DNA from: Tissierellales bacterium
GTDB lineage: Bacteria; Bacillota; Clostridia; Tissierellales; JAOAQY01
Direction: 5' to 3'
Length of the DNA stretch: 46,754 nt
Assembly (NCBI GenBank): GCA_025210965.1
Contig: JAOAQY010000073.1
Location: 1-46,754 of the forward strand
Both the position numbers and the translations under genes were made by a program. This document shows, in pieces, positions 7,946-18,686 of this stretch; position 1 is the stretch's first letter, and each line of letters opens with the position of its first letter. The notes under the pieces were generated by a model. The model was not told where the DNA came from, made no database searches, and saw only the letters and a list, made by a program, of their open reading frames with translations.

Positions 7946-8029
7946 AAGAATAGCATCTAAAACAGAAAAAATGCTGTATTAGAGATTTGATATTGATGAG
8001 TTAAATTAAAGATAGAAAAGAGAGTTTTG

Positions 8030-9874
8030 ATGAAATATTTAGAAAATATAAATTTAGAACAATTAAAAAAAATGAATTCAGGTGAAATGAGGATATTGGC
8101 GGAAGAATTACGTAGAGAATTAATCAATATAGTTTCTAAAACCGGTGGACATTTGGCATCAAATTTAGGAGTTGTTGAAATAACATTAGCAATACATAAA
8201 GTATTTGATAGCCCTAAGGATAAAATTATATGGGATGTTGGACATCAAAGTTACATTCACAAAATGTTGACTGGACGACTGGAAAAAATGAATACGATTA
8301 GGCAATTTGGTGGACTTAGTGGTTTCCCAAAACGTAAAGAGAGTGAGCACGATGCGTTTGAAGTAGGTCATAGTTCAACTTCAATATCTGCAGGTATTGG
8401 AATGGCACTTTCGCGAGATATACGAGGAGAAAGCCATAATGTTATTAGTGTCATTGGTGATGGGGCGATGACTGCTGGAATGGCATACGAAGCAATTAAC
8501 CAGCTAGGTGCATTAAAAACTAAAATGATAATAATACTAAATGATAATGAAATGTCGATAGACAAAAATGTTGGAGGAATGGCAGCACACTTTAACAGAT
8601 TGAGAACTGCTCCCCAATATAGAAAGCTTAAAACCAAGGTTAAAACTGATTTTAAATCGTTTCCGAGAATTATAAAGATACTTAAAGGTTTTAAAACGAG
8701 AGTAAAGTATTTCTTTGTTCCAGGAGTAGTTTTTGAGGAGATGGGACTGAAGTATATAGGCCCTGTTGATGGGCATAATATAGATGAGATGCTTGAGGTA
8801 TTAGATAGAGCTAAAAGGTTCAATAGACCAGTTTTAATTCATGCTATTACTCAAAAGGGAAGAGGGTTTGGGCCTGCAGAAAAAGCTCCAGAAAATTTCC
8901 ATGGAGTTAGTCCGTTTGATATAGAAACAGGGGAGAAGTTAAATAAAAATAAAACACTTGATTATTCAGCGGTGCTTGGAAATGAACTTGTCGATATGGC
9001 AAAAACTAATAGAAATATAGTTGCTATTACAGCGGCCATGCCTAAAGGAACTGGGTTAAATTTATTTAAAGAGACCTTTGAATCTAGATATTTTGATGTA
9101 GGCATAGCAGAACAGCATGGTGTTACATTAGCAGCTGGTATGGCAGCAACAGGCATTAAACCGTACTTTGTGGTGTATTCAAGCTTCCTTCAGAGAGGGT
9201 ATGATCAAGTACTGCACGATGTCTGCATTCAAAATTTACCGGTTGTTTTCGCAATAGATCGAGGCGGTCTTGTCGGTGACGATGGAGAGACGCACCATGG
9301 TGTATTTGATTTTTCATATTTGTCACATATTCCAAATATGACTATAATGAGTCCGAAAGATTATCATGAATTTATTCGTATGATTCGTTTTACAGAGAAA
9401 TTTGAAGGACCGATTGCACTTAGATATCCTAGAGGAGTTTGCGAAGTATGTGAGTCTATACCGAATAACAAAATTGTCGAATTTGGTAAGGCAGAGATAC
9501 TTAAAGAAGGTTCTAAAGTCGTTATTTTAGCGATAGGTGATATGGTAAAAACTGCTTATGAGGTTGCATTAGAATTGGATTTGGCAGAGGATAGAATAGG
9601 TGTTGTGAATATGAGATTTGTAAAACCTATTGATGAAGAATTACTTGATAAATTGAAAGATGTAGATCAAATAGTTACATTAGAAAATAATGTAATTAAG
9701 GGTGGTATGGCCAGTCAAGTTAATAGCTATTTGTTGACCAAAGGATATAAAGGCAGAGTCTTAAATTTGGGCATACCGGATGAATTTATCGAACATGGAA
9801 ATGTGAATTTATTGAAAAAAGTATGTGGTATAGACCATGAAAGTATAAAAGAAAAGATAAAAAAATTATTATAA
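8030..9874 (+). CDS. dxs: 1-deoxy-D-xylulose-5-phosphate synthase
   Basis: First enzyme of the MEP isoprenoid pathway: thiamine diphosphate-dependent condensation of pyruvate and glyceraldehyde 3-phosphate. The product also feeds thiamine and pyridoxal synthesis in many bacteria. The TPP/Mg motif is GDGAMTAG (143-150) with Asn171. The GGHLASNLG loop carries the active-site His41, WDVGHQSYIHK follows, and the GIAEQHGVTLAAGMA segment carries the catalytic Glu of the transketolase fold. The DRGGLVGDDGETHHG loop varies slightly from the usual DRAGLVG-DGPTHQG. The 614-residue length is normal. A TTG codon directly before the ATG is ignored. It begins a new transcriptional unit. Confidence 0.97.
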   Translation: MKYLENINLEQLKKMNSGEMRILAEELRRELINIVSKTGGHLASNLGVVEITLAIHKVFDSPKDKIIWDVGHQSYIHKMLTGRLEKMNTIRQFGGLSGFPKRKESEHDAFEVGHSSTSISAGIGMALSRDIRGESHNVISVIGDGAMTAGMAYEAINQLGALKTKMIIILNDNEMSIDKNVGGMAAHFNRLRTAPQYRKLKTKVKTDFKSFPRIIKILKGFKTRVKYFFVPGVVFEEMGLKYIGPVDGHNIDEMLEVLDRAKRFNRPVLIHAITQKGRGFGPAEKAPENFHGVSPFDIETGEKLNKNKTLDYSAVLGNELVDMAKTNRNIVAITAAMPKGTGLNLFKETFESRYFDVGIAEQHGVTLAAGMAATGIKPYFVVYSSFLQRGYDQVLHDVCIQNLPVVFAIDRGGLVGDDGETHHGVFDFSYLSHIPNMTIMSPKDYHEFIRMIRFTEKFEGPIALRYPRGVCEVCESIPNNKIVEFGKAEILKEGSKVVILAIGDMVKTAYEVALELDLAEDRIGVVNMRFVKPIDEELLDKLKDVDQIVTLENNVIKGGMASQVNSYLLTKGYKGRVLNLGIPDEFIEHGNVNLLKKVCGIDHESIKEKIKKLL

Positions 9875-9894
9875 GAATTAGATGGGAGAATTAA

Positions 9895-10698
9895 ATGGCT
9901 ATAAAAAAGGAAAGATTAGATGTTCATTTGACAGAACTAGGCTATTTTCAATCAAGAGAAAAGGCTAAAAGAGCTATAATGGCTGGTTTGGTTTTTGTAG
10001 ATGGTGAGAGACTTGATAAGGCTGGTACTAAAATTAAGGTTGAAGCTGAAATAGAAGTAAAAGGGAAAGCGCTTAAGTATGTTGGGCGTGGAGGTTTGAA
10101 AATGGAAAAAGCTATGGAAGCTTTTGACATAGATGTTAGAGAAAAAATAGGTATGGATATAGGAGCCTCTACTGGAGGTTTTACTGATTGCATGCTTCAA
10201 AATGGAGCGACTAAAGTTTATGCAATTGATGTGGGGTATGGACAATTAGATTGGAAACTTAGAAATGATCCTAGGGTTGTGTGTATGGAAAGAACTAATG
10301 CTAGATTATTAACTTTTGATATGATTGGAGAATTAGTTGATTTTATATCAATAGATGTGTCTTTTATTTCTCTAAAATTGATACTAGGTCCAGCAATGAA
10401 CCTTCTAAAGCCAGATGGGGAGATCGTTGCACTTATAAAACCTCAATTTGAAGCAGGTAGAGATAAAGTTGGTAAGAAGGGCGTAGTTAGAGATATAGAA
10501 GTGCACAGAGATGTAGTTAGAATGATTTATGATTTTTGTATAGAAAATAATCTTTATTTTAAGGATTTAGAATACTCACCAATAAAAGGTGCAGAGGGTA
10601 ACATAGAATATTTGGCTCATATTACAAAGCAGCCGAGTGATGTTGATTTTGAAAAGTTATTAAATGAAATAGTAAATCAATCTCATGAAAGGTTGTAA
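9895..10698 (+). CDS. tlyA: TlyA-type rRNA 2'-O-methyltransferase
   Basis: A 267-residue SAM-dependent methyltransferase of the TlyA family, which methylates cytidine 2'-O positions in rRNA and sometimes acts as a haemolysin. An N-terminal S4 RNA-binding domain (residues 1-65, with RLDVHLTELGYFQSREKAKR) precedes an FtsJ-like Rossmann domain with MDIGASTGGFTDCML (SAM binding) and ALIKPQFEAGR. It sits 20 nt after dxs and before argR. That order is classic in Firmicutes, although many Clostridia have nadK between tlyA and argR, which is absent here. Confidence 0.93.
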   Translation: MAIKKERLDVHLTELGYFQSREKAKRAIMAGLVFVDGERLDKAGTKIKVEAEIEVKGKALKYVGRGGLKMEKAMEAFDIDVREKIGMDIGASTGGFTDCMLQNGATKVYAIDVGYGQLDWKLRNDPRVVCMERTNARLLTFDMIGELVDFISIDVSFISLKLILGPAMNLLKPDGEIVALIKPQFEAGRDKVGKKGVVRDIEVHRDVVRMIYDFCIENNLYFKDLEYSPIKGAEGNIEYLAHITKQPSDVDFEKLLNEIVNQSHERL

Positions 10699-10714
10699 AT
10701 TCGGGGGGAATAAG

Positions 10715-11167
10715 ATGAAAAAATATGCTAGACAGGAAAAAATATTAAAGATTATCAGAGACCATGATGTAGAAACTCAAGAAGATTTGACGAAATATCT
10801 TAGAGAATTAGGTATAGATATAACACAGGCTACAATTTCAAGGGATATTAAAGAATTAGGACTCGTTAAAGTTATGGGTAAAAATGGGAAATACAGATAT
10901 GCATCATTTCAGAATGCAGGAGATGGTGCAACTGAAAGATTGATGAAGATTTTTGGAAGTTCTATAGTATCCATTACGCCCGCAGGGCACCTGCTTGTCA
11001 TAAAGACAATACCAGGTGCAGCACAGGTTTCAGCATCAGCAGTAGATGCATTAGGAATAGAGGAAATAATTGGAACCATAGCAGGTGATGATACTATTTT
11101 TATAGCTATAAATGACAAAACTAGAATGAATTATATCTTGGACATATTTTACAAGCTAATAGAATAA
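10715..11167 (+). CDS. argR: arginine repressor ArgR/AhrC
   Basis: Arginine-responsive hexameric regulator of 150 residues. The N-terminal winged helix-turn-helix (1-70) contains the recognition segment ATISRDIKELGLVKV. The C-terminal domain has the arginine-binding/oligomerisation signature EEIIGTIAGDDTIFIAI. The frame extends upstream to 10685 inside tlyA, but the GGGGGG at 10703-10708 fixes the ATG at 10715. No arginine biosynthesis genes lie nearby; the conserved location before recN is a feature of Firmicutes generally. Confidence 0.95.
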   Translation: MKKYARQEKILKIIRDHDVETQEDLTKYLRELGIDITQATISRDIKELGLVKVMGKNGKYRYASFQNAGDGATERLMKIFGSSIVSITPAGHLLVIKTIPGAAQVSASAVDALGIEEIIGTIAGDDTIFIAINDKTRMNYILDIFYKLIE

Positions 11168-11182
11168 AAGGTGGCGAATGAA

Positions 11183-12874
11183 ATGCTTCAGGAATTGAAT
11201 ATAGAAAATTTTGCTATTATTGATAAAGTAAGTGTATCTTTCAATAGAGGATTTAATGTATTGACAGGTGAGACTGGTGCGGGAAAATCAATATTGATAG
11301 ATGCCGTCAATGTAGTCTTAGGAGCGAAGTTTGATAAGAATTATATAAAGAAGGGCAAAGATAAGAGTGTTTTAGAAGCATTGTTTGATTTATCTTCGGA
11401 AAAATTAAGTATGGATTCTCTAAGCGAATTTGGTATAGATTGTAGCTCTCAATTGATAATTAGTAGGGAACTTTATCAAACAGGACGTTCAGTATCACGT
11501 ATAAATGGTAGAATAGTTAATGTTAGCATGCTTAAACAGGTTACAAAATCATTAATTGATGTGCATGGACAGCATGAACACCAATCGTTACTTGACGAGG
11601 GTAGACATATTGAGCTTATAGATGCTGTTGGAAACGATGAATATAAAGATCTATTAGAAGATGTAAAAAATCAATACTTGTTGTTACAGAAAAAACAAAA
11701 AGAATTGGCAGTATATGATGTCGACGAGTTTGAAAAAGCTAGGAAGATTGATTTATACAAATATCAAATCGACGAAATAGACTCTGCTGAATTGAAGGCT
11801 GGCGAAGAGGAGAAATTGTCAGAAGAATATAGAAATCTATATCATTTGTCAGAGGTAAGGCAATATTATTTCAGTTCACTAGACGCACTTTCAAATAGTC
11901 AAAATGGAGCAATAGATCAAATAAATTCGGCGGCAGGAAAGATTCAAAAAGCAATAAATTATGATTCTGATGCTAAGGCATTGTACGATGGTTTACAAGA
12001 TATAGTTGATCAGCTTCAAGATATTAAAGCTGATTTAAGAAATAAATCAGAGTTAATAGATGTAGATGAGAACACATTGTTAGAATTAGATCAAAGAATG
12101 TCGCTGATAAGTAAGATAAAACGAAAATACGGCTCAAGTGTAGAAGATGTTATTGAATATAGGGATAAGATTGAAAAAGATTATAGATTGTTGATAGAAT
12201 CAGAAGATGAGATTGCTAGATTAGAAGCTGAAATTGAAGAATTAGAAACTGATATGAGTAGTGTATGTGGTGAATTGACAAGACGAAGAATTATTATTGC
12301 AGAAGAATTATCTTCGAAAATTACGGCTAATTTGAAAGATTTAAACATGAAAGAGGCTGAATTTAGAGTAAATATTGAACCGTTAGATAAATTTTCATCG
12401 CGTGGAGCAGATAGAATTAGGTTCGAAATAAAAACAAACGGTGGTCAGCCTTTTATGAAATTATCAAAGATTGCATCAGGAGGAGAAATGTCTCGAGTTA
12501 TGCTTGCATTTAAAGCAATATTGGCAAAAGCTGATAAGATACCTACTTTGATATTTGATGAAATTGATACAGGTATAAGTGGCAGAACAGCTCAAGTTGT
12601 TGCAGAAAAGATATCGTTAATTGCTAAAAATCATCAGATTCTCAGTATAACCCATTTACCACAATTAGCAGCTATGGGAGACTACCATTATTATATATAT
12701 AAGAAAAATTATAATAACTCGGTTGAAGTTAGAGTTAAAGAATTATCTGAAAATGGAAGGATTGACGAAATATCTCGCTTAATCGGAGGCGTTGATTTAA
12801 CGGAAACTACTCAAAAACATGCTTTTGAGATGCTAAAAATGTCAAAAGCACTGAAGGTAAATTTAGTGGAATAG
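11183..12874 (+). CDS. recN: DNA repair protein RecN
   Basis: SMC-like ATPase acting in double-strand break repair. Walker A is GETGAGKS (29-36), the ABC signature is SGGEMSR, and Walker B is TLIFDEIDTGISG. A roughly 300-residue coiled-coil region (about 150-375) separates the two ATPase halves. The 563-residue length is normal. A GTG at 11171 is in frame, but the AAGGTGG Shine-Dalgarno (11168-11174) overlaps it and favours the ATG at 11183. Its stop codon lies inside the stem of the following terminator. In spore-formers recN is usually followed by spoIVB and spo0A, which are absent here. Confidence 0.96.
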   Translation: MLQELNIENFAIIDKVSVSFNRGFNVLTGETGAGKSILIDAVNVVLGAKFDKNYIKKGKDKSVLEALFDLSSEKLSMDSLSEFGIDCSSQLIISRELYQTGRSVSRINGRIVNVSMLKQVTKSLIDVHGQHEHQSLLDEGRHIELIDAVGNDEYKDLLEDVKNQYLLLQKKQKELAVYDVDEFEKARKIDLYKYQIDEIDSAELKAGEEEKLSEEYRNLYHLSEVRQYYFSSLDALSNSQNGAIDQINSAAGKIQKAINYDSDAKALYDGLQDIVDQLQDIKADLRNKSELIDVDENTLLELDQRMSLISKIKRKYGSSVEDVIEYRDKIEKDYRLLIESEDEIARLEAEIEELETDMSSVCGELTRRRIIIAEELSSKITANLKDLNMKEAEFRVNIEPLDKFSSRGADRIRFEIKTNGGQPFMKLSKIASGGEMSRVMLAFKAILAKADKIPTLIFDEIDTGISGRTAQVVAEKISLIAKNHQILSITHLPQLAAMGDYHYYIYKKNYNNSVEVRVKELSENGRIDEISRLIGGVDLTETTQKHAFEMLKMSKALKVNLVE

Positions 12875-12899
12875 GTAAATTTGAGCCTATTCCTTTTTT
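12868..12899 (+). terminator. intrinsic terminator overlapping the recN stop
   Basis: GGAATAGG (12868-12875) pairs with CCTATTCC (12886-12893) around a 10-nt loop and is followed by TTTTTT. The recN TAG stop (12872-12874) is part of the left arm. Confidence 0.82.
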
Positions 12900-12911
12900 A
12901 GGAGTGAAAAT

Positions 12912-13493
12912 ATGATTCGATATATAAAAGGAAGAGTGGAGTACATGAATAGCCAATTTGTTATACTTGACAATCAAGGATTGGGCTATAGAGTGTATAC
13001 CTCGTCAAATACATTAGGAAAATTAAATTTGAATACAGAGACGATGTTACATACACATCAACATGTTAGAGAAGATCAACTTACATTGTTTGGATTTGAA
13101 AGTTTAGAAGAACTTGAACTTTTTGAATTGTTGATTGGCATATCTAAAATAGGTCCAAAAGTAGGTTTGTCGGTATTATCTTCGATGAGACCAAAAGAAG
13201 TTAGAGCAGCAGTATTATCTAATGACAAAAAAACATTTTCTAAAGTCCCAGGAATTGGAGCAAAGACTGCTGAGCGAATGATATTAGAACTGAAAGATAA
13301 GCTTAAGGATTTTGACTTATGGGAGTATGAAGAGGCTATAGAAATTGAGAGCGATCAAAAAATACTTAAAGAAGCAGTTGAAGCTCTAGAAGCATTAGGA
13401 TATTCAAGTTTAGAAGCAGAGGGTGTATGCAAAAAAATATCAGCAGATACAGTAGAATCAATGATAAAAAAGGCGCTTAAGGAATTAATTTAA
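12912..13493 (+). CDS. ruvA: Holliday junction helicase subunit RuvA
   Basis: Binds four-way junctions and loads RuvB for branch migration. An OB-fold domain (1-63, with [12 protein letters not shown] and YRVYTSSNT) is followed by helix-hairpin-helix motifs ([15 protein letters not shown] and [20 protein letters not shown]). A flexible linker leads to the C-terminal RuvB-contact domain (about 145-193). The 193-residue length is typical. It overlaps nothing and is 18 nt upstream of ruvB. Confidence 0.96.
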   Translation: MIRYIKGRVEYMNSQFVILDNQGLGYRVYTSSNTLGKLNLNTETMLHTHQHVREDQLTLFGFESLEELELFELLIGISKIGPKVGLSVLSSMRPKEVRAAVLSNDKKTFSKVPGIGAKTAERMILELKDKLKDFDLWEYEEAIEIESDQKILKEAVEALEALGYSSLEAEGVCKKISADTVESMIKKALKELI

Positions 13494-13510
13494 AAAGGAG
13501 TCGAAAGCTC

Positions 13511-14524
13511 ATGCAAGAATTAGAAAAAAGAGTTGTATCGAGCCAGCTAAAAGGTGAAGATAAAGCTATAGAGTATTCGTTGAGACCTCAATATTTAAAA
13601 GAATATATTGGTCAAAAAAAGACTAAGGAAAAATTAGAGATTTTTATAGAAGCTGCCAAACAAAGAAATGAATCGCTAGACCATGTGTTATTATACGGGC
13701 CTCCTGGGCTTGGTAAAACTACATTGGCCAGTATTATTTCTAATGAAATGGAGTCCAATATAAAAATTACTTCTGGTCCTGCTATAGAAAAAGCAGGAGA
13801 TTTAGCGGCTATACTTACTTCGCTTGAAGAAAATGATGTGTTGTTTATTGATGAAATACATCGATTAAATAGACATATAGAAGAAGTGTTATATCCAGCT
13901 ATGGAAGATTATAAAATAGATATAGTTATAGGAAAGGGACCTAGTGCTAGATCTATAAGACTTGATTTGAATAAATTTACACTGATAGGTGCAACTACTA
14001 GGCTTGGACTTCTGACATCACCTCTTCGAGATAGATTTGGAGTTATATGTAAGTTGGATTACTATGATGTGAACGATTTAGAAAAAATAGTTGAGCGATC
14101 ATGTGATATATTGGATGTTACTATAAATACAAAGGGATGCTATGAAATAGCAAGAAGATCAAGAGGAACACCTAGAATTACTAATAGGATGCTAAAAAGG
14201 GTTAGAGATTATGCTCAGGTTAGATATGAGGGGCATATCGACGATTTGGTTGCAAAAGAAGCACTCGATTTATTGGAAATAGATCCTATAGGGCTTGATC
14301 ACATAGACAAAAAACTTATAAAGACTATAATTCATAAATTTGGCGGAGGACCAGTTGGACTAGATACACTTTCAGCATCTATTGGAGAAGAGAGAAATAC
14401 TGTGGAAGATGTTTACGAACCTTATCTTTTACAAATAGGTTTTTTAAATAGGACACCTAGAGGACGAATGGTAACAAAAGATTGTTTGAAACATTTCGGA
14501 ATGGATTTAGAGGATTTGAGATGA
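13511..14524 (+). CDS. ruvB: Holliday junction helicase motor RuvB
   Basis: AAA+ ATPase of 337 residues driving branch migration with RuvA. Walker A is GPPGLGKT (63-70) and Walker B is VLFIDEIHR. Sensor 1 lies in [20 protein letters not shown], and the C-terminal winged helix carries [15 protein letters not shown] and RTPRGRM. GGAG precedes the ATG at 13511. The TGA stop overlaps the ATG of the following SpoIID-like gene (ATGATGA), consistent with coupling. The organism's resolvase, RuvC or RecU, is not in this window. Confidence 0.97.
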   Translation: MQELEKRVVSSQLKGEDKAIEYSLRPQYLKEYIGQKKTKEKLEIFIEAAKQRNESLDHVLLYGPPGLGKTTLASIISNEMESNIKITSGPAIEKAGDLAAILTSLEENDVLFIDEIHRLNRHIEEVLYPAMEDYKIDIVIGKGPSARSIRLDLNKFTLIGATTRLGLLTSPLRDRFGVICKLDYYDVNDLEKIVERSCDILDVTINTKGCYEIARRSRGTPRITNRMLKRVRDYAQVRYEGHIDDLVAKEALDLLEIDPIGLDHIDKKLIKTIIHKFGGGPVGLDTLSASIGEERNTVEDVYEPYLLQIGFLNRTPRGRMVTKDCLKHFGMDLEDLR

Positions 14525-15690
14525 TGAAGATTAATTTTTATAACAAAACATTAAAAATAATTTTGTATGTTAGCATTTTATTGAGTGTGTTATCAGCCCA
14601 AGCGTATGCGCAAAAAATTCGAGTTAGACTTGCGGATTTAGATGGTCAGGGCTTTGTCGATACTGCAAAGACAAGGGTAGATGATGGTACTAAATTGACA
14701 AAGGTAAAGGATAGAAGATACCGTGGGAGAATAGAAAAAATAGAAAGAAATGGTCAGATTTATTGGATAAATATTTTGGATTTAACCGATTATTTGTATG
14801 GCGTAGTGCCAGGAGAGATGCCATCTAGTTGGCCAGAAGATGCACTTAAAGCACAGGCAATTTGTGCTAGGACATTTGCTAGGAAGCAAATGTCTGAAAG
14901 AGAAGATGATTTTTATGATGTGATGGACAAAACGAGTAGTCAAATTTATCTTGGATATGATGGTGAAACTACATCTACGAAAAAAGCAGTTGACGAAACA
15001 GATAGTTTATATTTAAAATATAACGGTGACTATATAAGTGCGGTTTATCATTCGAATAGCGGAGGACATACAGCTGATAGTGAGTCTATATGGAGTTCTA
15101 AAGTTGACTACCTTCGTGGAGTTGATGATCCATATTCGCTAGATTCACCGAAGGCGAGTTGGACATTTGATATGGATAAAGATAAACTTGCAGAGATATT
15201 GGATAAAAATTTGTATGGGGTGGGACGGATCAAGAGCATAGAACCTCAAAATATATCAGATGATGGACGTGTTCAAAATCTTAGAATTGTTGGGGATGCG
15301 GGGATCCAAAATCTCAGTAAAGAGAAGATTCGTCAAGTACTAGGATACAACCAAATCAAAAGTACTTGGTATAGTGTGCATAGTGAAGAGCCAATCTATG
15401 TTTTAGATTTAAAAAAAGGAAAAACCGTTGAAGCTGATATTCAGGATATGTATAGCATAAATTCAGATGAAAAAGTAGAAAAAACTGAAGATGCAGTTTA
15501 TATTTTGAGTGCAGATGAGCAGAGACGTGTAGAGTCATTAGGTGAAAACGTTACATTTAAAGGCAAAGGCTATGGACATGGTGTGGGATTGAGTCAATGG
15601 GGGGCTAAAAATATGGCCAACTTAGGATTTGATTTTGAAGAAATACTTAAGTTTTACTATTGGAATGTTGATCTAATTAGTGAAGAGTAA
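14521..15690 (+). CDS. SpoIID/LytB domain peptidoglycan lytic transglycosylase-like protein
   Basis: A 389-residue secreted protein. Residues 1-30 form a signal peptide (charged start, hydrophobic core about 11-25, AQAYA cleavage motif). The SpoIID/LytB domain follows: [23 protein letters not shown], with Glu99 matching the catalytic acid of SpoIID, then [15 protein letters not shown], and a C-terminal [15 protein letters not shown] motif. The fold cleaves glycan strands in relatives. The start is the ATG at 14521, seven nucleotides after AGAGG. In Clostridia a copy in the ruvB-queA interval is common and is not by itself a sporulation marker. Whether it acts in sporulation or in vegetative wall remodelling is open. 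Confidence 0.88.
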   Translation: MMKINFYNKTLKIILYVSILLSVLSAQAYAQKIRVRLADLDGQGFVDTAKTRVDDGTKLTKVKDRRYRGRIEKIERNGQIYWINILDLTDYLYGVVPGEMPSSWPEDALKAQAICARTFARKQMSEREDDFYDVMDKTSSQIYLGYDGETTSTKKAVDETDSLYLKYNGDYISAVYHSNSGGHTADSESIWSSKVDYLRGVDDPYSLDSPKASWTFDMDKDKLAEILDKNLYGVGRIKSIEPQNISDDGRVQNLRIVGDAGIQNLSKEKIRQVLGYNQIKSTWYSVHSEEPIYVLDLKKGKTVEADIQDMYSINSDEKVEKTEDAVYILSADEQRRVESLGENVTFKGKGYGHGVGLSQWGAKNMANLGFDFEEILKFYYWNVDLISEE

Positions 15691-15702
15691 AGGATGGGAG
15701 TT

Positions 15703-16728
15703 ATGAAGAAAAAAGATTTTTATTTTGATTTACCAGAGGAATTGATTGCACAAAGGCCAGAACTTGAAAGAACTGAATCAAGACTAATGGTACTTGATAA
15801 GGAAAGTGGAGAAATAGATCATAGACATTTTTACGATGTTTTGGATTATTTTGAAGAAGGGGATTGCCTAGTACTTAATAATACTAGAGTTATACCAGCA
15901 AGATTATATGGTCAGCGAAAAGCAACAGGAGGGAAGGTAGAATTTTTACTTCTTAAATGTATAGAGAAAGATCGCTGGGAGACATTGGTTAAGCCTGGTA
16001 GAAAAGCTAAAGTCGGTGAAATAATAAGCTTTGGAGATGGGATATTAGAGGCAGAGGTGCTGGAAATCGGAGATGAAGGAGCTAGAATAATAGAATTTCA
16101 CTACAACGGGATATTTGAAGAGATACTTGAATCACTTGGAGAGATGCCACTACCACCTTATATTCATGAAAAATTAGAAGATGGAGAACGTTACCAAACA
16201 GTATATTCTAAAGTGAAAGGCTCAGCGGCAGCGCCAACAGCAGGACTTCACTTTACGAATGAAATACTTGAAAAACTTGAGTCGAAGGGTGTAAAGTTAG
16301 CATATGTTACACTTCATGTAGGACTTGGAACGTTTAGACCAGTTAAAGAAGATGATATACTTGATCACAAAATGCACTCGGAATACTACGAGGTTAGTGA
16401 AGAAACCGCTGAAATTATAAATGATGCGAAAAAGAACGGAAAAAAGGTTATAGCAGTAGGAACTACTAGTACTAGAACTTTGGAATCAGTTGCTGACGAG
16501 AATGGAAATATGAAAGCTCAATCAGGCTGGACGGATATATTTATCTATCCAGGTTATAGCTTTAAAGTAGTGGATAGACTTATAACAAATTTCCATTTAC
16601 CAGAATCAACTCTTATAATGCTTGTAAGTGCGCTAGCAGGTCAAGATGAAGTATTAAATGCTTATAATACTGCGGTAAAAGAGAGATATCGTTTCTTTAG
16701 TTTGGGCGATGCAATGTTTATAAAATAA
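15703..16728 (+). CDS. queA: tRNA preQ1(34) S-adenosylmethionine ribosyltransferase-isomerase
   Basis: Queuosine-pathway enzyme of 341 residues that transfers and rearranges the ribosyl group of SAM onto preQ1 in tRNA. Family motifs are [12 protein letters not shown] at the start, [36 protein letters not shown] and [13 protein letters not shown]. An in-frame ATG at 15694 abuts AAAGG; the ATG at 15703, nine nucleotides after it, is preferred. It sits 12 nt after the SpoIID-like gene and 33 nt before tgt, the enzyme for the preceding step. Confidence 0.96.
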   Translation: MKKKDFYFDLPEELIAQRPELERTESRLMVLDKESGEIDHRHFYDVLDYFEEGDCLVLNNTRVIPARLYGQRKATGGKVEFLLLKCIEKDRWETLVKPGRKAKVGEIISFGDGILEAEVLEIGDEGARIIEFHYNGIFEEILESLGEMPLPPYIHEKLEDGERYQTVYSKVKGSAAAPTAGLHFTNEILEKLESKGVKLAYVTLHVGLGTFRPVKEDDILDHKMHSEYYEVSEETAEIINDAKKNGKKVIAVGTTSTRTLESVADENGNMKAQSGWTDIFIYPGYSFKVVDRLITNFHLPESTLIMLVSALAGQDEVLNAYNTAVKERYRFFSLGDAMFIK

Positions 16729-16761
16729 GGTGAGAAATTTTAGTTTAGGAGAGGATTTTAA

Positions 16762-17919
<1,158 letters not shown>

Positions 17920-17940
17920 TAATTGCATTTAAAAAAAATA

Positions 17941-17949
17941 TGGTATAAT
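17941..17949 (+). promoter_or_regulatory. extended -10 promoter for yajC
   Basis: TGGTATAAT at 17941-17949, with TTGCAT at 17923-17928 as a poorly spaced -35 (15 nt). The 12-nt string ATGGTATAATGG is identical to that in front of scfA at 18325-18336. Confidence 0.6.
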
Positions 17950-17973
17950 GGTAGTTGGAAAGGGGGTTGTTCA

Positions 17974-18282
17974 ATGCCTAATTTATTGACAGCTACAGCA
18001 GCAAGTCCACAATCTTTTATAGGAAGCTTGATTTTACCAGTAGTATTTCTAGTAATTTTTTACTTTATATTGATTCGTCCTCAAAAGAAAAAAGAGAAAC
18101 AAGTAAAAGAGATGAGAAGTGCTCTTAAAACAGGAGACAAGGTTATCACTATTGGCGGAATCAATGGCAAAATTACTAAGATTATGGACGATAAGGTGAC
18201 TTTAGAAATCGGAGATCAAGGCAGATTGGTCGTAGAAAAATGGGCTATTGGAAGTTTACAAAAAACTTCTCTTGATAAATAG
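17974..18282 (+). CDS. yajC: preprotein translocase accessory subunit YajC
   Basis: A 102-residue single-pass membrane protein with one hydrophobic helix (about 14-35) ending in FYFILIRPQKKKEKQ. The basic cytosolic domain with MRSALKTGDKVITIGGINGKI is the family signature. It associates with SecDF-YidC. The frame runs back to 17923, but that region holds the promoter; the AAGGGGGT at 17960-17967 fixes the ATG at 17974. secD and secF follow 2.4 kb downstream, split off by the SCIFF cassette. Confidence 0.94.
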   Translation: MPNLLTATAASPQSFIGSLILPVVFLVIFYFILIRPQKKKEKQVKEMRSALKTGDKVITIGGINGKITKIMDDKVTLEIGDQGRLVVEKWAIGSLQKTSLDK

Positions 18283-18325
18283 AACCGTATAAAGATTTAA
18301 GCTACTTTATTTTGTTTTAGAATTA

Positions 18326-18334
18326 TGGTATAAT
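18326..18334 (+). promoter_or_regulatory. extended -10 promoter for the SCIFF precursor
   Basis: TGGTATAAT at 18326-18334, 26 nt before the scfA start. The -35 region is poor, so the extended -10 is likely the main contact. The yajC promoter has the same core. Confidence 0.62.
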
Positions 18335-18360
18335 GGCTCTTGTCATTGAGGAGGGATAGT

Positions 18361-18519
18361 ATGAAGCATATTAAGACATTAACTAAAAGAAATTATCAGT
18401 CTACAACAATTCACGGCGGATGCGGCGAATGTCAAACTTCTTGTCAATCAGCTTGTAAAACATCGTGTACAGTAGGCAATCAGTTGTGCGAAAACGCTCA
18501 ACAAAAAGCAGAAAAGTAA
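18361..18519 (+). CDS. scfA: SCIFF ranthipeptide precursor (six cysteines in forty-five residues)
   Basis: A 52-residue peptide with six cysteines at positions 21, 24, 28, 32, 36 and 43, preceded by a basic leader (MKHIKTLTKRNYQSTTIHGG). Residue pattern, size and position directly upstream of a radical SAM/SPASM maturase match the clostridial SCIFF family. These are ribosomal peptides whose cysteines are joined by thioether bonds to non-alpha carbons. A perfect AGGAGGG lies five nucleotides before the ATG and its own promoter is upstream. A hairpin between it and scfB could give the excess of precursor over maturase that RiPP systems usually show. The mature form and any cleavage site cannot be read from sequence. 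In some Clostridia such peptides are linked to signalling; that is not shown here. Confidence 0.93.
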   Translation: MKHIKTLTKRNYQSTTIHGGCGECQTSCQSACKTSCTVGNQLCENAQQKAEK

Positions 18520-18571
18520 ACAAATAGGTTTTTAGCTGAAAGGTTACAAATTTAAGAGTTTAATTTGAAAT

Positions 18572-18597
18572 GGCAGGTGAAAGCCTGCCTTATTTTA
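18572..18597 (+). terminator. partial terminator between scfA and scfB
   Basis: GGCAGG (18572-18577), loop TGAAAG, CCTGCC (18584-18589), then TTATTTTAT. The T tract is interrupted, so it probably attenuates rather than stops transcription. Confidence 0.6.
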
Positions 18598-18686
18598 TGC
18601 CTTTTGATAGATTTTAGGAATCTATTAGAAATATGAAAGAGGTACATAAATATAAACACATAGTAGAAGAAGTAGGAGGATACAAA

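Noticed and set aside
7774-8029. A possible small RNA or short gene between ispA and dxs
   Set aside because: Apart from the terminator and the dxs promoter, I found only a weak 5-bp AGCAT/ATGCT pairing and no credible reading frame.
8368-8823. Long minus-strand ORF of 151 codons inside dxs
   Set aside because: Shadow of the dxs frame; its residue composition is that of antisense translation and there is no Shine-Dalgarno.
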